DNA of 52,529 bases from a virus. Below, piece after piece: positions 43,323 to 52,177 of the stretch. The notes below the pieces were generated by a model that saw only the letters and a list, made by a program, of their open reading frames with translations, did no database searches and was not told the DNA's origin. Location: IMG/VR virus record IMGVR_UViG_3300032342_000011, positions 1 to 52,529 of that record; one strand, given 5' to 3'. Position 1 is the stretch's first letter. Each line of letters begins with the position of its first letter. The position numbers and the translations under genes are program-made.

Positions 43323-43916
43323 TTATGATCCAACAGCAGGACCACCGAGTGCTGAGTTTCCAGATGTATTGAAGAAACGTTGGTATGCATGATCGAACCG
43401 AATCGTCAGGTTGATTTTCCATGTTTCATTTCCAGTACCATATGTACCATTGTTATAGTTAGCAGCTTGAATCCAGCAACCTTCATAGAACCAGATTTCA
43501 AGTGGAGCTTCGTTACCATCGAGAACGTCTAGCTGAACGGCGAATTTATATGAGTTACCATCAATCGCTGTTGCGAGCCATGGACCTTCGACACCAATTA
43601 AGAATTGTTGACGTTGGATTTGAGCTTGAATAATTTTGGACGCACTGCTTGTAATATCATCTTCAATGGTCATTGCAAGCGTTTCCCAAGTATGACGACC
43701 TGCAACCCAACCTCTTGAATTGTAACGGAACAATTCGACTTCTTCGAAAGTTAGATTTGGACGTGCTACTTCGATTGCTTGAACAGAAAGTGCTCTTGAG
43801 TCAGGAAGTCCACCAATGTTGTTAAAAAGCACTCTATATTTGTTAATCAGTTTTGGATGGAGAATCCCCGTTCCACCACCTGGAATTGGAACTCCGAAAT
43901 CATTAATTGTTGCCAT
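43323..43916 (-). CDS. 19: Tail tube protein, gp19
   Basis: A 197-residue protein (T4 gp19 has 163). It begins MATINDFGVPIPGGGTGILH and has LTFEEVELFRYNSRGWVAGRHTWETLAMTIEDDI as spread phrases, then the typical closing INLTIRFDHAYQRF. It polymerises into the rigid inner tube through which DNA passes. The gene lies just after gp18 and is closed by a strong terminator. AAAAAGGAAAC precedes the ATG. The first 19 codons are shared with the gene at 51641-52075. Confidence 0.9.
   Translation of the reverse strand: MATINDFGVPIPGGGTGILHPKLINKYRVLFNNIGGLPDSRALSVQAIEVARPNLTFEEVELFRYNSRGWVAGRHTWETLAMTIEDDITSSASKIIQAQIQRQQFLIGVEGPWLATAIDGNSYKFAVQLDVLDGNEAPLEIWFYEGCWIQAANYNNGTYGTGNETWKINLTIRFDHAYQRFFNTSGNSALGGPAVGS
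43884..43912. repeat. 29-bp exact repeat, copy in gene 19
   Basis: These 29 bases, covering codons 2-11 of gene 19, are identical to 52043-52071 at the start of the 144-residue gene 8 kb away. Similarity continues across the start codon into both ribosome-binding sites. Confidence 0.9.
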
Positions 43917-43970
43917 ATTGCGTTTCCTTTTTGTGACCTATCACGATTATATATGTCAGTCGTCAAATCA

Positions 43971-45713
43971 TTATGGAAGATCTGCACCAGTTGCTAGAAT
44001 CCTAATTGGGACGTAGATAAATTCCACTGCCCTTGTTGGTTTTAGAGCAACATCGATGTAAAGTTCATTTCTATCAATACGATCTGGTGTATTGTTTGAG
44101 TCATCACAAATTGTTGCGAAGTCAAATAAACCACGTCGTGCTAAAATATCACCTAAGAAATTGTCGACTACAGCCTTAACGTTATTTCGTGTAATCTGAT
44201 CGTTTGGCTCGAAGAGGAACGGTACAAGATTCTTACGAAGTTGTCGTTTAATGTATCCTAACAGACGTGACACATTAATACGATCCATTGCACTTGCTGC
44301 ATTCTGCGATGTTTTTTGACCAAACAATAGGATACCACGACCTTGCAGATTTGCAATTGGGTTAAGGTTTGTGAAGTACTTATACATGTTGTCACGTTGA
44401 CCTTGGTTTAGAGCAACGGGGATAAACGTTGTAGCTGTTCCTAGAATACCATCAATGTAACCAACGTCTGAGACACTCGTTACTTGACCACGTTGTGTAC
44501 CAGCGGGTGCAAACCAAACTGCTGCCTGATTGTCACTGAAAGCCCATGTACGAAGTGCAATACCACTTGCTGCAATAAACACATCGTGTCCATCAAGATT
44601 TGATGCGAGACCGTGTGGGTAGTAGTAAGCAAGTTTGTTAGAACGTCGACGATCGGACGATACAGAATCACCCCATGTAACGACTTCATCAGCATCCATA
44701 TCAAATGGTGGATCGCCAATGACCATTGCTTCTTCCAGAACATCAACACTCAGTGTGAGCAGTTCATCAACAACTTCGTGATAACCAGGACATAGAATAA
44801 TGTTGTATTCATATGTGTCTGAACGGATATCTTGGTTGCTATTGATTGTTGCTTGCAAAGATTGTACGATTGCTGCACGTCGTGCAGCGTCGTCATTACC
44901 AAGAGTGGTTTCGTTAAGAAATTCTTGTGTGTACTGATAATCAGCCGCTGAATCAATTAATGTTTGTGCTGCTTCTGATGGTGTCCACTCTGTTCCAATA
45001 AGAGTACCAAGACCAAGTGTAACCCATTCGTTTGCAACGCCAGTCAAACCAAGAAATCCTACAACTGCAGGTGGTTGATTGTAGCCGTTGCTGAAGATGT
45101 TTAGTGGATTTGATGTCCAATCTGCTTCAAAATTCGTTCCTGTATTACGGAAAGCATATGCATGGTAAACACTACCGTTCATTGCTGTATGTGCATCTTG
45201 AAGGAATTCGGTTGCATTAACGGTAAGCTTCTCCATTGGATGCCCTGAATAGAAACCGTTTGCTAGGTTGAAGTTAGTGATTCTAGCTTGTGCCAAACTC
45301 TCGAGGACGTTAGCTGCATCATTAACTTTAGCAGCCCATCTTGTTAGAATTGATGTACGTGTGTCATCGAGGTCAACGAACGCACGAATTACATAGGAAA
45401 GGTTGCCAATTCCAAGATATTGGTTAAGAGCAAATAGACCATACTCGTTACGACTATCACCATGAAGCTCATTACCGTTTGTATCTGTAAGGAACTGTGG
45501 AATACCATATAGTGTGACGCTTTGTGATGCTGATGTAACTGTACGAATCACGTCATGTTCATAAGTACCTGCCGCAGGTGAGACACCATCTGGCTGAATC
45601 TTTTCATCTGCTGTAGCAATAAAAATTAAAGGTACAGTCGGAGCTGACGCCGGAATGAAAAATGATTCATCGGTGACTGTGACTGATATACCGGGTGATA
45701 CTAATGTAGTCAT
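43971..45713 (-). CDS. 18: Contractile tail sheath protein, gp18
   Basis: A 580-residue sheath protein (T4 gp18 has 659). The start VSPGISVTVTDESFFIP is the conserved sheath N-terminus. A variable middle domain follows, and the C-terminal core has INVSRLLGYIKRQLRKNLVPFLFEPND, as separate phrases, and RAVEFIYVPIRI. It assembles around the tube and contracts to drive it through the cell envelope. TATAAATA and a CGGAGA site lie upstream. Confidence 0.94.
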   Translation of the reverse strand: MTTLVSPGISVTVTDESFFIPASAPTVPLIFIATADEKIQPDGVSPAAGTYEHDVIRTVTSASQSVTLYGIPQFLTDTNGNELHGDSRNEYGLFALNQYLGIGNLSYVIRAFVDLDDTRTSILTRWAAKVNDAANVLESLAQARITNFNLANGFYSGHPMEKLTVNATEFLQDAHTAMNGSVYHAYAFRNTGTNFEADWTSNPLNIFSNGYNQPPAVVGFLGLTGVANEWVTLGLGTLIGTEWTPSEAAQTLIDSAADYQYTQEFLNETTLGNDDAARRAAIVQSLQATINSNQDIRSDTYEYNIILCPGYHEVVDELLTLSVDVLEEAMVIGDPPFDMDADEVVTWGDSVSSDRRRSNKLAYYYPHGLASNLDGHDVFIAASGIALRTWAFSDNQAAVWFAPAGTQRGQVTSVSDVGYIDGILGTATTFIPVALNQGQRDNMYKYFTNLNPIANLQGRGILLFGQKTSQNAASAMDRINVSRLLGYIKRQLRKNLVPFLFEPNDQITRNNVKAVVDNFLGDILARRGLFDFATICDDSNNTPDRIDRNELYIDVALKPTRAVEFIYVPIRILATGADLP

Positions 45714-45738
45714 AACTAAATCTCCGTTATTGTGGTAG

Positions 45739-45746
45739 TATTTATA
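45739..45746 (-). promoter_or_regulatory. Late-type promoter element TATAAATA
   Basis: A full TATAAATA on the minus strand, 25 bases before the gene 18 ATG. The 134-base gap to gp15 contains nothing else except a short palindrome (ATTCG ATC CGAAT). Confidence 0.6.
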
Positions 45747-45847
45747 TCAAAGTCGTTAAATTTTCACAAAAACACAGAAGCTCAAACAATTCGATCCGAA
45801 TCTAACCGAGTGGAAAAATATGGTCAATAACAGATACAATCGAAATG

Positions 45848-46621
45848 TTATTCGTTTGATTCACCTAGGACATCATCAACGGTTGCAACAAGTTCGTACT
45901 CATAACCTGCCTCTTCTAGTTGGTCAATAATATCTTGTGGTGTCGTATTAAGGTCTGCTATGTGCCCAATTCGAATGTAAATGTCCTTAATGAAGTCTTG
46001 ACGAACCTTCGTTGGGGCTGTAATCCAAATTGGTATTTGGAACGTCAGTGTTGAAACGATCAATCTGCGATCGGCACCAACAGGATAGTTTTCTTCGAGC
46101 AGGATGTCTGTTAGTTCTAGAATTGTAATCTTAGTCCAATCAAATTCTGAATCGCTAATCTGTATTTGTAGGTTAGGATCAAAGAGAATTAGAATCTGCT
46201 CAAGCATCTGCCAATGTTGATTGGTGTTGCTTGCATAAAGGGCTAATTCGACATCTATGTAATAAGGAATTGGTACCAGTTGGTGAAGTACCTTAATATC
46301 GTCGGGCATTAGTCCACCACGTTGGACATACTTAACTGCTCTCTCGACATTGACCCCCTTACGTCTGTCAGGAGCAAGTCTAACACTCTTCATGTAAGCA
46401 CTCATACGTGGTATTTTTAGAGGAAGGTTTTGTGTGTTTTCATTGAGTATCGCAGCGGCGACTCTATCTTTACTTCCATATGCAACGGGAACATCAATCA
46501 TGTGTTCTTCGCCATCGGATCTTTTTCCAGTCTTGACTTGCAGTCCCTCAAAGATTGCCATGAACTGGACAAGATATCGTGCAAACTGTTGGTCGAAGAA
46601 ATACTTTCTTGTTGGTCTCAT
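45848..46621 (-). CDS. 15: Tail sheath terminator / stabiliser, gp15
   Basis: A 257-residue protein (T4 gp15 has 272). It begins with YFFDQQFARYLVQFMAIFEGLQVK and has IDVPVAYGSKDRV, IPRMSAYMKSVRLAPDRRK, a VPIPYYIDVELALY strand and a MLEQILILFDPNLQI helix, all in gp15 order. It caps the completed tail for joining to the head. AGGAAAG precedes the ATG. It follows gp14 closely. Confidence 0.86.
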   Translation of the reverse strand: MRPTRKYFFDQQFARYLVQFMAIFEGLQVKTGKRSDGEEHMIDVPVAYGSKDRVAAAILNENTQNLPLKIPRMSAYMKSVRLAPDRRKGVNVERAVKYVQRGGLMPDDIKVLHQLVPIPYYIDVELALYASNTNQHWQMLEQILILFDPNLQIQISDSEFDWTKITILELTDILLEENYPVGADRRLIVSTLTFQIPIWITAPTKVRQDFIKDIYIRIGHIADLNTTPQDIIDQLEEAGYEYELVATVDDVLGESNE

Positions 46622-46622
46622 G

Positions 46623-48191
46623 TTACTTTCCTAGCTTACTCATTGGTATTGCATTGCCATCGTTAAGGTAGCTTTGTAATGTTGGTTTTGTTGGATTGTA
46701 ACGCAATCGTTTATCCTCTTCCAAGAATATCCACCTATTTTTCTGTAGCTTCCATCTATATAGTCTTGGTGGTATTGGATCGGAAACTTGTGGATATGTA
46801 ATGCGATGGTATGCCCCATCATTTGGATTCGATGAGTTGTTTTCCCAAGGAAATGCTGGACCTTCAGTGTAAGGTAATCCATTTGGTGGTATTGCATCTT
46901 CAACGTATAGTGCTTGTGGATTAACATTAAGTTTGCTAAGATCAATGTCTTCTTCAGCAGCTGTTGCTAGTTCGTCAAGTGTGAACTCGCGAACGTTTGC
47001 GATATCTTCGCCACGTTCTGGAACCTCTGTATCTGCTTCGGCGTTGACTCTCTGGTTAAGAACATCAGCATCAATCATGTACCTTGGATCGTTAAGGTGC
47101 TCATAGTTATTGACGTTGCTTGGTGGATTTAGGTCACCAAAAATATCGATTGTTTCTTGAGATGCAAATGCTGGTGCTGCAATAACACGAAGTATTGTTG
47201 GTTTCCAACCAGGTGTGAATCCTTGAGTGCTCCAAGAAACGTCTGTGACTTCCAAATACTTCTTTACTGGTTTTAATCCTGGCGTATACTGTATCTCACT
47301 TGGCACTTCTAGAATGTCACCAATCACAAGTGGTCTTCCGAGAAGATTGACGGCAGATGAGAATCCAACTTGAAATACCCACGTTTGTGTTTCGGGGATA
47401 TGAATACCAAAACGTGTTAGGTCAAGAGAAACGTCAACAAGATCGTAGTACGCTTTAATCTGAATACTCGTTGATGCATATTCTCTATCTCTGTTCTCCA
47501 AGAACCCCATCTCGTCTTGAACATCGCTTAATTGTACAGACGCATAGTCAATTAGTTGTAATGAAGTAACAGCCCAAAAATCATTTACACCACCACTAAA
47601 TGCAAGTGGAGTAAATCTCCAGTAACGTGCAGGTGCAGATTGTTTAATTCTTAATGTCACCATGTCATCGGTATCGGGGATTGTGATGATGTCAACCCCA
47701 TACCACTTAACGTTGTCTACTGATCTTTCAACTCTCAACTTAGTTGCTTTATTTGGACCATTACAACCTTGTTTGATTTTAATTGTTGTGATGTGTTGCT
47801 TAATTGAAGTATCAATTCCATAACGAACACGGCTGTTGTCGAGACGAATTGGTCCAAAGTCGTATCCAATATAAGAGTTCCCAATAATCTGTGGACCCTT
47901 TTGTGTCGATCTCCATTCTGATATTGTGTTATCAAACGCATTGGATGCTGGAAATGCTGGATACTGTCCACTTGATATTGCTTGTCCCTGACCAGTTAAA
48001 TCAACAAGTTTTGTCTGTTCCCAAATACCAAGAAGTTTGAATACATTAACTGGAGCTGAGGCAATATTAAGTGCCTCATTGATAATGTTGTTGACAAAGC
48101 TACTATCCTGATCGTTGACAAGTGTAAACTCAGAACAAGGTAAGTCAAGGTTATAGGCACATGGAAGATTTGGATTATTTTTAGTTGTCAT
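46623..48191 (-). CDS. 14: Neck protein gp14 with an inserted F5/8 type C (discoidin)-like domain
   Basis: A 522-residue protein, about twice the length of T4 gp14 (256). Residues of about 75-215 form a discoidin-like domain: YPAFPASNAFDNTISEWRS, then YIGYDFGPIRL, then KLRVERSVDNVKWYG, then PARYWRF and a closing AVTSLQLID. The gp14 part resumes with GDILEVPSEIQYTPGLKPVKK, as split phrases, and YLEVTDVSWSTQGFTP. gp14 forms part of the ring joining head and tail. The extra domain could bind glycans on the neck surface. It is followed by gp15. Confidence 0.75.
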   Translation of the reverse strand: MTTKNNPNLPCAYNLDLPCSEFTLVNDQDSSFVNNIINEALNIASAPVNVFKLLGIWEQTKLVDLTGQGQAISSGQYPAFPASNAFDNTISEWRSTQKGPQIIGNSYIGYDFGPIRLDNSRVRYGIDTSIKQHITTIKIKQGCNGPNKATKLRVERSVDNVKWYGVDIITIPDTDDMVTLRIKQSAPARYWRFTPLAFSGGVNDFWAVTSLQLIDYASVQLSDVQDEMGFLENRDREYASTSIQIKAYYDLVDVSLDLTRFGIHIPETQTWVFQVGFSSAVNLLGRPLVIGDILEVPSEIQYTPGLKPVKKYLEVTDVSWSTQGFTPGWKPTILRVIAAPAFASQETIDIFGDLNPPSNVNNYEHLNDPRYMIDADVLNQRVNAEADTEVPERGEDIANVREFTLDELATAAEEDIDLSKLNVNPQALYVEDAIPPNGLPYTEGPAFPWENNSSNPNDGAYHRITYPQVSDPIPPRLYRWKLQKNRWIFLEEDKRLRYNPTKPTLQSYLNDGNAIPMSKLGK

Positions 48192-48200
48192 TTTTGTGTG

Positions 48201-51197
48201 TTAACCAATTACGAACTGTGTCTCCATGCCGAACTGTTCGACTGTGCTATTAGCAATATAGTCGTCAACTTCCTGTCTGCATGCTGTCATTCGGCGTTCA
48301 GCATCTGCCCGGAGATCAGACGCATTTAGGGCAATTCCCCCACCAGCTCCAGGTAACGTTTGGAAATATCCACGTGTGTTTGCAAGAATCAATTCGGCTT
48401 CTGCAATCGACCACGATTGGATCCAGTTGTTAAGGTATCTATCTCTAATAATGTCTTGTTCGGTTCTCTCAACTGAGCAGTCTATTAGTACTCGTTCTCT
48501 TCTGTTAATACCCTGTAATAGTTGTAGCGTTCGAGCTCTTTCATTCCAAATATAGTTGACACGATTTGCAAATAGAATTTCCATCAATTCGATGTATTCA
48601 CTAATTATGTGATAGCTAACTAAGTCAAATGTTCCCATCTGATATAGATGTTGCAGGGTTAACTGTCCAAAAACACCAGATCCAGCAGCACTTGACATGA
48701 ATGCAGATGTCTTTCTCTTTACTCCAAGAATCTGAACAATTTTGTGATATCCTTTCGTCTTGTCAGACAACACATATGTTTGCTGTCCTGGGTTAAGGTC
48801 AAGGAAGAAGAATTGTCTATCATAAGTGCTGGATGATGTTCTGCGAATCATTTGCAGTGCTTGATCAACGCACCATTCAAGTTGCGGCTTCGTTAATTGC
48901 ACCTGTACACTTGGATGACCAAGAGCAAAAAGAATGTTCTCAATCATCTCTCTACGTTCGTCAGCAGTTCCATCTGTTCCGATACCAATTTGTTTGTACA
49001 TTGGTGTTCGAGAGACTCCATCTGTTCCTGGCACCTCCATCTGTATTTGAGGTGTAACCGTTAGTGGTACATTGTCCAGATCGAACATGTAGTAAGGTGC
49101 TACAATTGGCAGTGGTGTTGGTGGATAAATCTTGAAGAACGCTGTCGATCCTTTCCATCCCGTTGTAAAACACAAATCACCACATTCAGATAACGATACA
49201 GTTACTGGTGGGATAGCTGCAACCCACGTTGTACCATTCCAGATCATTAACTTGTTATTTGTTGTATCATACCACTCAGTACCAACAGTTGGTACTAATG
49301 GTGATGTTGTATACGCTAGTGGTATCCAAACGAGTCCGTTCCATTGATATAGTTGATCATTGTTTGATGTATCAATCCAATACTGTCCTGCTGCTGGAGA
49401 TGTTGGTTGAGTCTGGTATTCCGTTGGAAAGATCTCGACCCAAATACCACCACTTCGAACATACCATTTATCGTTTGTGATGTCATACCAATACACACCG
49501 TTTACAATTATCGTTGGATCTGTTGGATACGAAATGTAGTTACATGCAACCCATTGTGAGCCATCCCAAATGTACAATACGTTTGTGACGTTGTTATACC
49601 ATGCAGCCATATTTTGTTCGTAAAGGATTTGCTCTGCTGGATCATCAGGTTGACTATAAAAGTATGGAACTTGTACCCACGAATTCGTAATAACACTCCA
49701 TTCGTAGAGGAAATTATTTGTTGTATCAAGCCACAAAGCGCCTGGTGGAGGTGTTGTTGGAATATATGTTGATATCAAAACTGGTGTTACAACCCATACA
49801 AGACCATCCCAAATTGACAACACTTTAGTTGTTGTATTAAACCAAGGTTGGTTAATTGCAGGATTAACGGGAGCAGTTGGTGAGAAAACAGCATTCGTTA
49901 TAATTCCCCACAACACGCCATTAAATTGTTTGATTTTTGTGTTAACAGTATCATACCAATATGTGCCGATTGGTGATAGAACAGGATCTGTTGGAGCAGC
50001 AAGGAATGTTACTTCAACCCAATGACCATCTTCAAGATCGTCCCCAATGGGACAAGATCCAGTAATATCAACCCATTTATATAACTTCCCACTATCGGTA
50101 TCATACCAATAAGCACCACATTGAATGACATTGAACGAAGGATCAGAACTCTGTATAAATGTCGTTAGTGGAATCCATACTGTACCATCCCAACGATATA
50201 CAGTAACACCATCAAACCACAATGTACCACATGGCATGTTTGTTGGATCACCAGCAACAGAAATCTTATTAAGAAGAACCCATGTTAGTTCATTCCATTG
50301 GAATAATTGATTTGTATCGGTATCGACCCAGTAGTCTCCAACTGCTGGCATTGTTGGTTGTGTTAGACTAAAGATTGGATCTAGAAGAATGTTTGAATAT
50401 CCGTTCCACTGATACAGTTTCTTATTAACTGTGTCATAAAAGTATCCACCTGTATTTGGTGGTAACATTCCCTGAAATGGATTACCAAAGATTGCAAACT
50501 TGTAGTTAAGTTCATCAACCAATCCTTCCCATATGATTGCATCTTGACCATTAAACGTGATTATTGATGCAGGAACAGCACATGGTACTGGTGGTGGAAG
50601 TCGTCCTAAATCATCTACCCAATTGTAATTTGGTGGAAGTTGATTAAGATAGAATGGAAGTTGGTACGTTACCCCAGTTTGGTATCCTGTTAGATCACTT
50701 GGTTGAACACCAAGAGTAACACACTGATATGCTGCTTGATCTGGTGATCCACTACCACCATATTGTAGTGAGTATGTGTGAACGCCTTCGTAGTGATATC
50801 GAAGAACATTATCTACAGCAAATCCTGCAATGTAGTAGCTTTGATTTGCAACTAAATTGGTGATTGTAAGTGTTGTTGTTTCTTTGTCATCATAAAATCC
50901 ACCAACAACAAGTCCTGTACTAATCTTATCACCAGCATGAATATCTGGATTAGCAGTTGGATCTGGACTATAACGTGTACCATCAATTGGGGTTTGATCG
51001 AGACTAATTGGAATTGTATCAAGAACAATCACGATTCCATCATATGCGAGATCGTCAACTGTACATCCCGCACCAAACTTCGGAAGTGTCCATGTTACTT
51101 CACCAGTTGTTGGACTTGTTCTTGTTAGTCGAATTGATATTTCTCGACCATTCTGAATAATTTGTTCGGGGGTGTCTGCGTAAACGCCGTATGCCAT
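48201..51197 (-). CDS. 13: Giant neck protein: Fn3-like domain, eleven repeats and a gp13-like C-terminus
   Basis: A 998-residue protein (T4 gp13 has 309). Residues 10-140 resemble a fibronectin-III-type domain (EVTWTLPKFGAG, then TLTITNLVANQSYYIAGF). About residues 230-670 hold eleven repeats of 35-45 residues with the consensus P..P..G.YWYDT....LY.WNG..WV. The C-terminal 260 residues (MIENILFALGHPSVQVQLTKPQLEWCVDQAL, as split phrases, then YLNNWIQSWSIAEAELIL) match gp13-type neck proteins. It is the first gene of the neck-tail operon, under its own ATAAATA promoter, with CAGGAG before the ATG. Confidence 0.75.
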   Translation of the reverse strand: MAYGVYADTPEQIIQNGREISIRLTRTSPTTGEVTWTLPKFGAGCTVDDLAYDGIVIVLDTIPISLDQTPIDGTRYSPDPTANPDIHAGDKISTGLVVGGFYDDKETTTLTITNLVANQSYYIAGFAVDNVLRYHYEGVHTYSLQYGGSGSPDQAAYQCVTLGVQPSDLTGYQTGVTYQLPFYLNQLPPNYNWVDDLGRLPPPVPCAVPASIITFNGQDAIIWEGLVDELNYKFAIFGNPFQGMLPPNTGGYFYDTVNKKLYQWNGYSNILLDPIFSLTQPTMPAVGDYWVDTDTNQLFQWNELTWVLLNKISVAGDPTNMPCGTLWFDGVTVYRWDGTVWIPLTTFIQSSDPSFNVIQCGAYWYDTDSGKLYKWVDITGSCPIGDDLEDGHWVEVTFLAAPTDPVLSPIGTYWYDTVNTKIKQFNGVLWGIITNAVFSPTAPVNPAINQPWFNTTTKVLSIWDGLVWVVTPVLISTYIPTTPPPGALWLDTTNNFLYEWSVITNSWVQVPYFYSQPDDPAEQILYEQNMAAWYNNVTNVLYIWDGSQWVACNYISYPTDPTIIVNGVYWYDITNDKWYVRSGGIWVEIFPTEYQTQPTSPAAGQYWIDTSNNDQLYQWNGLVWIPLAYTTSPLVPTVGTEWYDTTNNKLMIWNGTTWVAAIPPVTVSLSECGDLCFTTGWKGSTAFFKIYPPTPLPIVAPYYMFDLDNVPLTVTPQIQMEVPGTDGVSRTPMYKQIGIGTDGTADERREMIENILFALGHPSVQVQLTKPQLEWCVDQALQMIRRTSSSTYDRQFFFLDLNPGQQTYVLSDKTKGYHKIVQILGVKRKTSAFMSSAAGSGVFGQLTLQHLYQMGTFDLVSYHIISEYIELMEILFANRVNYIWNERARTLQLLQGINRRERVLIDCSVERTEQDIIRDRYLNNWIQSWSIAEAELILANTRGYFQTLPGAGGGIALNASDLRADAERRMTACRQEVDDYIANSTVEQFGMETQFVIG
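49210..50500 (-). repeat. Eleven-copy YWYDT...WNG..WV coding repeat
   Basis: Degenerate tandem repeats of about 105-135 bases inside the neck gene. The most recognisable plus-strand remnants are recurring CCATTCCA/TTCCATTG and ATCATACCA words, complements of the WNG and WYD(T) codons. Copies differ enough to be old at the DNA level. Confidence 0.75.
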
Positions 51198-51221
51198 TGG
51201 TAACTCCTGTGATCTATCTGT

Positions 51222-51228
51222 TATTTAT
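51222..51228 (-). promoter_or_regulatory. Late-type promoter element ATAAATA
   Basis: ATAAATA on the minus strand, 24 bases before ATG 51197, with CAGGAGTTACCA before the start. Confidence 0.55.
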
Positions 51229-51249
51229 GAAACAACAAGGAGTACCGAA

Positions 51250-51582
51250 TTAGATCTCACATGTATTCTTATTCAACCAACGAATAATGTGTTCTGATGT
51301 CCACGATGTATCGAAGTCAACACTCTCGTCAACCGTATCAACATCATGGAATCTTATTGCTAATGGGGTGGGACAATTGTCATTTATGTCTTCGTATTGC
51401 CACTCAACGATAATCGTTTGATTAGGTTTGAGAGAGACAACACGTTTGTCGTTTTCATCTTCGACAGTTAGCTTACAGTATTTTGTCACTGTATAGGTGG
51501 ACTGCTGAATGGGGTTCTCGGCAATAGCATTGACTAGCTGTTGCTTCGTGTCGAGATACTGTTTGAATGTGAGTTTGTTCAT
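51250..51582 (-). CDS. Conserved small hypothetical protein
   Basis: A 110-residue protein. ATG 51582 is preceded by GGAAAG and a promoter 23 bases away; the longer frame to 51675 would run into the next gene. A helical start MNKLTFKQYLDTKQQLVNAI is followed by a beta domain with KYCKLTVEDENDKRVVSLKP and IIVEWQYEDIND. Related small proteins occur near neck genes of other T4-like phages. Function unknown. Confidence 0.66.
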   Translation of the reverse strand: MNKLTFKQYLDTKQQLVNAIAENPIQQSTYTVTKYCKLTVEDENDKRVVSLKPNQTIIVEWQYEDINDNCPTPLAIRFHDVDTVDESVDFDTSWTSEHIIRWLNKNTCEI

Positions 51583-51605
51583 CTTTCCAACAATGTTTGT
51601 TGATA

Positions 51606-51612
51606 TATTTAT
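51606..51612 (-). promoter_or_regulatory. Late-type promoter element ATAAATA
   Basis: ATAAATA on the minus strand, 23 bases before ATG 51582, in the 58-base gap after the 144-residue gene. Confidence 0.55.
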
Positions 51613-51640
51613 TGTTGGGAAGAGGGTTATTTTAGAGAAT

Positions 51641-52075
51641 TTAGATGCGTTCTGTCTTGTGCATCCAGTAATCATTTGTTACAGCAAACTTGACCGCAAA
51701 CGAACATCTGCGATCGTCAAGTACGACTGATTCTATGTATGTCTGATATAGAACGACCCACTCACTCGTCTTTTGATTGACACATGCAATTGAACATTGA
51801 TTACTACCAGAAAGTTTACCAAAGATCCGTTGGAATTTTTCGATCTCATCTTCACCATTAAGTTCAGATGGTAACCTAAATGACCTACAAAAAGTTATAA
51901 TAACACCTCTTTCAATAACCTCAAACTTTGTCACTTCTCCATGAAGAAACAAGAATTCATCTTGTGTTAACTGTGGTGCAGCTATTATAGCATGTATGTT
52001 GGGACGTCGAAGGGGCCACAAAACACCTTCGCCAGTACCAGCAATTGGAACTCCGAAATCATTAATTGTTGTCAT
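51641..52075 (-). CDS. Protein with a tail-tube-like N-terminus, otherwise diverged
   Basis: A 144-residue protein. Its start MTTINDFGVPIAGTGEGVL is nearly that of gp19, and 29 bases are identical. After residue 20 the similarity fades (SFAVKFAVTNDYW weakly recalls YKFAVQLDVLDG in gp19), and it lacks the gp19 closing strand. It could be a specialised tube or neck-interface protein, or a gene whose 5' end was overwritten by recombination with gene 19. AAAAAGGAGAC precedes the ATG. Confidence 0.65.
   Translation of the reverse strand: MTTINDFGVPIAGTGEGVLWPLRRPNIHAIIAAPQLTQDEFLFLHGEVTKFEVIERGVIITFCRSFRLPSELNGEDEIEKFQRIFGKLSGSNQCSIACVNQKTSEWVVLYQTYIESVVLDDRRCSFAVKFAVTNDYWMHKTERI
52043..52071. 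repeat. 29-bp exact repeat, copy in the 144-residue gene
   Basis: Second copy of the 29-bp sequence at 43884-43912, in the same orientation. Confidence 0.9.
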
Positions 52076-52127
52076 ATTGTCTCCTTTTTATTTTACTTAT
52101 GGGAGGAGACGGAAAATATAATAACTG

Positions 52128-52156
52128 TTGATCCTTCGAGGGTAATCGTGTAAAAT
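52128..52156 (+). promoter_or_regulatory. Sigma70-like promoter for the exported nuclease gene
   Basis: TTGATC at 52128-52133, a 17-base spacer, then TAAAAT at 52151-52156. Transcription would start near 52163, about 15 bases before ATG 52178. No ATAAATA element is present, suggesting early rather than late expression. Confidence 0.45.
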
Positions 52157-52177
52157 ATATGTTTAAGAGAGTGGCTT

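Noticed and set aside
45789-45801. Palindrome ATTCG-ATC-CGAAT in the gap between gp15 and gp18
   Set aside because: Only a 5-bp stem with a 3-base loop and no T-run, so it cannot be distinguished from chance.
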